DNA from: Acuticoccus sp. I52.16.1
GTDB taxonomy: Bacteria > Pseudomonadota > Alphaproteobacteria > Rhizobiales > Amorphaceae
Direction of reading: 5' to 3'
Length of the DNA: 64,000 nt
Assembly: GCF_022865125.1 (NCBI RefSeq)
Contig: NZ_CP094828.1
Coordinates: forward strand, 2,907,219-2,971,218
The notes beneath the pieces were generated by a model. That model worked only from the letters and a program-made list of their open reading frames with translations. It had not been told where the DNA came from and did not search any database. Of the stretch, positions 63,058 to 64,000 are shown in pieces (positions within the stretch are counted from its first letter, which is position 1; each line of letters starts with the position of its first letter). The translations under genes and the position numbers were made by a program.

Positions 63058-63714
63058 ATGCAATTCTTTGTCGACACGGCCGACGTGAGCGAGATCAAGA
63101 CCCTCGCCGAGACCGGCATGCTGGACGGCGTGACGACCAACCCCTCGCTGATCAAGAAGGCCGGACGGCCGATGGCCGAGGTGATCGGCGAGATCTGCCA
63201 CATGGTCGACGGGCCGGTGAGCGCCGAGGTGACGGCGATCGAGAAGGATCAGATGATCGCCGAGGGGCGCAAGCTGGCCGAAATTGCGCCCAACGTGGCG
63301 ATCAAGCTGCCGCTGACGTGGGACGGGTTGAAGGCGTGCCGCGCGCTGACCGCGGACGGTCACATGGTCAACGTGACGCTGTGCTTCTCCTCGGCGCAGG
63401 CGCTGCTGGCGGCGAAGGCGGGGGCGACGTTCATCTCCCCATTCATCGGCCGGCTGGACGACATGGGCCTCGACGGGATGAAGTTGATCGAGGAGATCCG
63501 CGCCATCTACGACAATTACGAGGACCTCTCGACGGAGATCCTGGCCGCCTCGATCCGGACCACGAACCATGTGCAGCAGGCGGCGATCGCGGGGGCGGAC
63601 GTGGCGACGATCCCGCCGGCGATCCTGTCGAAGCTGATCCATCACCCGCTGACGGACAAGGGCCTGGAGCAGTTCCTGGCCGACTGGAAGGCGACCGGCC
63701 AGTCGATCCTCTGA
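63058..63714 (+). CDS. Transaldolase / fructose-6-phosphate aldolase (TalC type)
   Basis: Small 218-residue decameric-type aldolase of the pentose phosphate pathway. The N-terminus [14 protein letters not shown] and DGVTTNPSL fit the TalC/MipB group; the Schiff-base Lys is in [12 protein letters not shown] near residue 84, and [28 protein letters not shown] follows. Transaldolase and fructose-6-phosphate aldolase activities are not separable by eye. GGGAGAGG precedes the ATG. It is divergent from priA with 53 bases between, a pair often found together in alphaproteobacteria. Confidence 0.93.
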   Translation: MQFFVDTADVSEIKTLAETGMLDGVTTNPSLIKKAGRPMAEVIGEICHMVDGPVSAEVTAIEKDQMIAEGRKLAEIAPNVAIKLPLTWDGLKACRALTADGHMVNVTLCFSSAQALLAAKAGATFISPFIGRLDDMGLDGMKLIEEIRAIYDNYEDLSTEILAASIRTTNHVQQAAIAGADVATIPPAILSKLIHHPLTDKGLEQFLADWKATGQSIL

Positions 63715-64000
63715 CGCCGCCGACGTGAGGAGGAGGCCGCGGCGGCGCGGCCATCCCGCCGGCGCCGATGGCGCGGGGCGCCACCTCGCCGAGCCGTCGA
63801 TGCGGCGGAATACGGCGACCGAAGTCGCCGATGCGTTGGGGGCTCGGCTCCGAGGCTACAACGTGGCGGGGGGCCTCCGCCCTGAACGCTGCCGCGCGGC
63901 AGGCGAGCGGCGTCACGTCCGCAACGGTGTCGGCCATCGGTCGCTTCTGCGGCAGCGTGTCGCTGCCTCGTGCCGAGTTCTGCGGCGAGAGTCGGGATTG
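63715..64000. other. Gene-free end of the window
   Basis: About 286 bases beyond the transaldolase stop. Neither strand has an open frame with convincing start and codon use; the minus-strand frame ending inside the transaldolase gene looks like its shadow. A gene may begin outside the window. Confidence 0.4.

Noticed and set aside
63443-63937. Minus-strand open frame at the window end
   Set aside because: Its second half is the shadow of the transaldolase gene and the rest has no recognisable features.

Overview
The window is a high-GC chromosomal segment of an alphaproteobacterium, most likely of the order Hyphomicrobiales (Rhizobiales). The evidence is an aa3 oxidase operon in the order coxB-coxA-ctaB-coxF-ctaG-coxC-surf1, a tolQRAB operon, two adjacent IalB-type periplasmic proteins, and a MutL carrying the endonuclease motif. 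Genes are densely packed, and ATGA or GTGA start/stop overlaps are common. I see no phage, transposase or CRISPR array.

Region 1 (1-9.1 kb) is housekeeping: a YgjP-like metalloprotease, ribF with a coupled HAD phosphatase, then mutL, ybgC, tolQ, tolR, tolA and tolB. No pal follows tolB. Region 2 (9.2-15.7 kb, minus strand) is the aa3-type cytochrome c oxidase operon with its assembly factors; strong inverted repeats lie between coxA and ctaB. Region 3 (16-22 kb) holds two IalB-family genes (the second with a membrane anchor and a charged tail), a MarR regulator with a dyad operator candidate, rlmB, tRNA-Tyr, a divergent LysR/aldo-keto reductase pair, and the wreck of a sugar ABC-transporter permease pair.

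Region 4 (22.9-36.4 kb, all minus strand) is the most unusual part. A type I-style phosphodiesterase, an alpha/beta hydrolase, two short-chain dehydrogenases, a propeller-like protein and an acyl carrier protein lead into a 1696-residue fusion protein. That fusion has two PqqD-like segments, long disordered linkers, a Gly-Met repeat block, a membrane domain resembling M50 proteases but lacking the zinc-binding HExxH, and a HlyD-type adaptor. Immediately downstream is an RTX-repeat protein with a glycoside-hydrolase-like N-terminal domain. I suggest a dedicated export or envelope-modification system, but no ABC ATPase or outer-membrane channel is encoded nearby.

Region 5 (36.9-49.5 kb) contains an orphan ATP-dependent DNA ligase, a short exopolysaccharide module (Wzz/BY-kinase, priming sugar transferase, secreted protein), a gamma-glutamyltransferase coupled to a hydroxyacid dehydrogenase, a glycosyltransferase-like protein, inorganic pyrophosphatase and a sugar-nucleotide reductase. 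Region 6 (49.8-60.8 kb) is mainly catabolic and stress-related: UxaA-type dehydratase, sulfotransferase, YegP, nitronate monooxygenase, DUF2254, GST, glyoxalase, SDR, a GAF-EAL protein whose 3' end lies in tandem 32-bp repeats, and a fumarylacetoacetase-family/2-hydroxyacid dehydrogenase pair. Region 7 (60.9-63.7 kb) has divergent priA and transaldolase.
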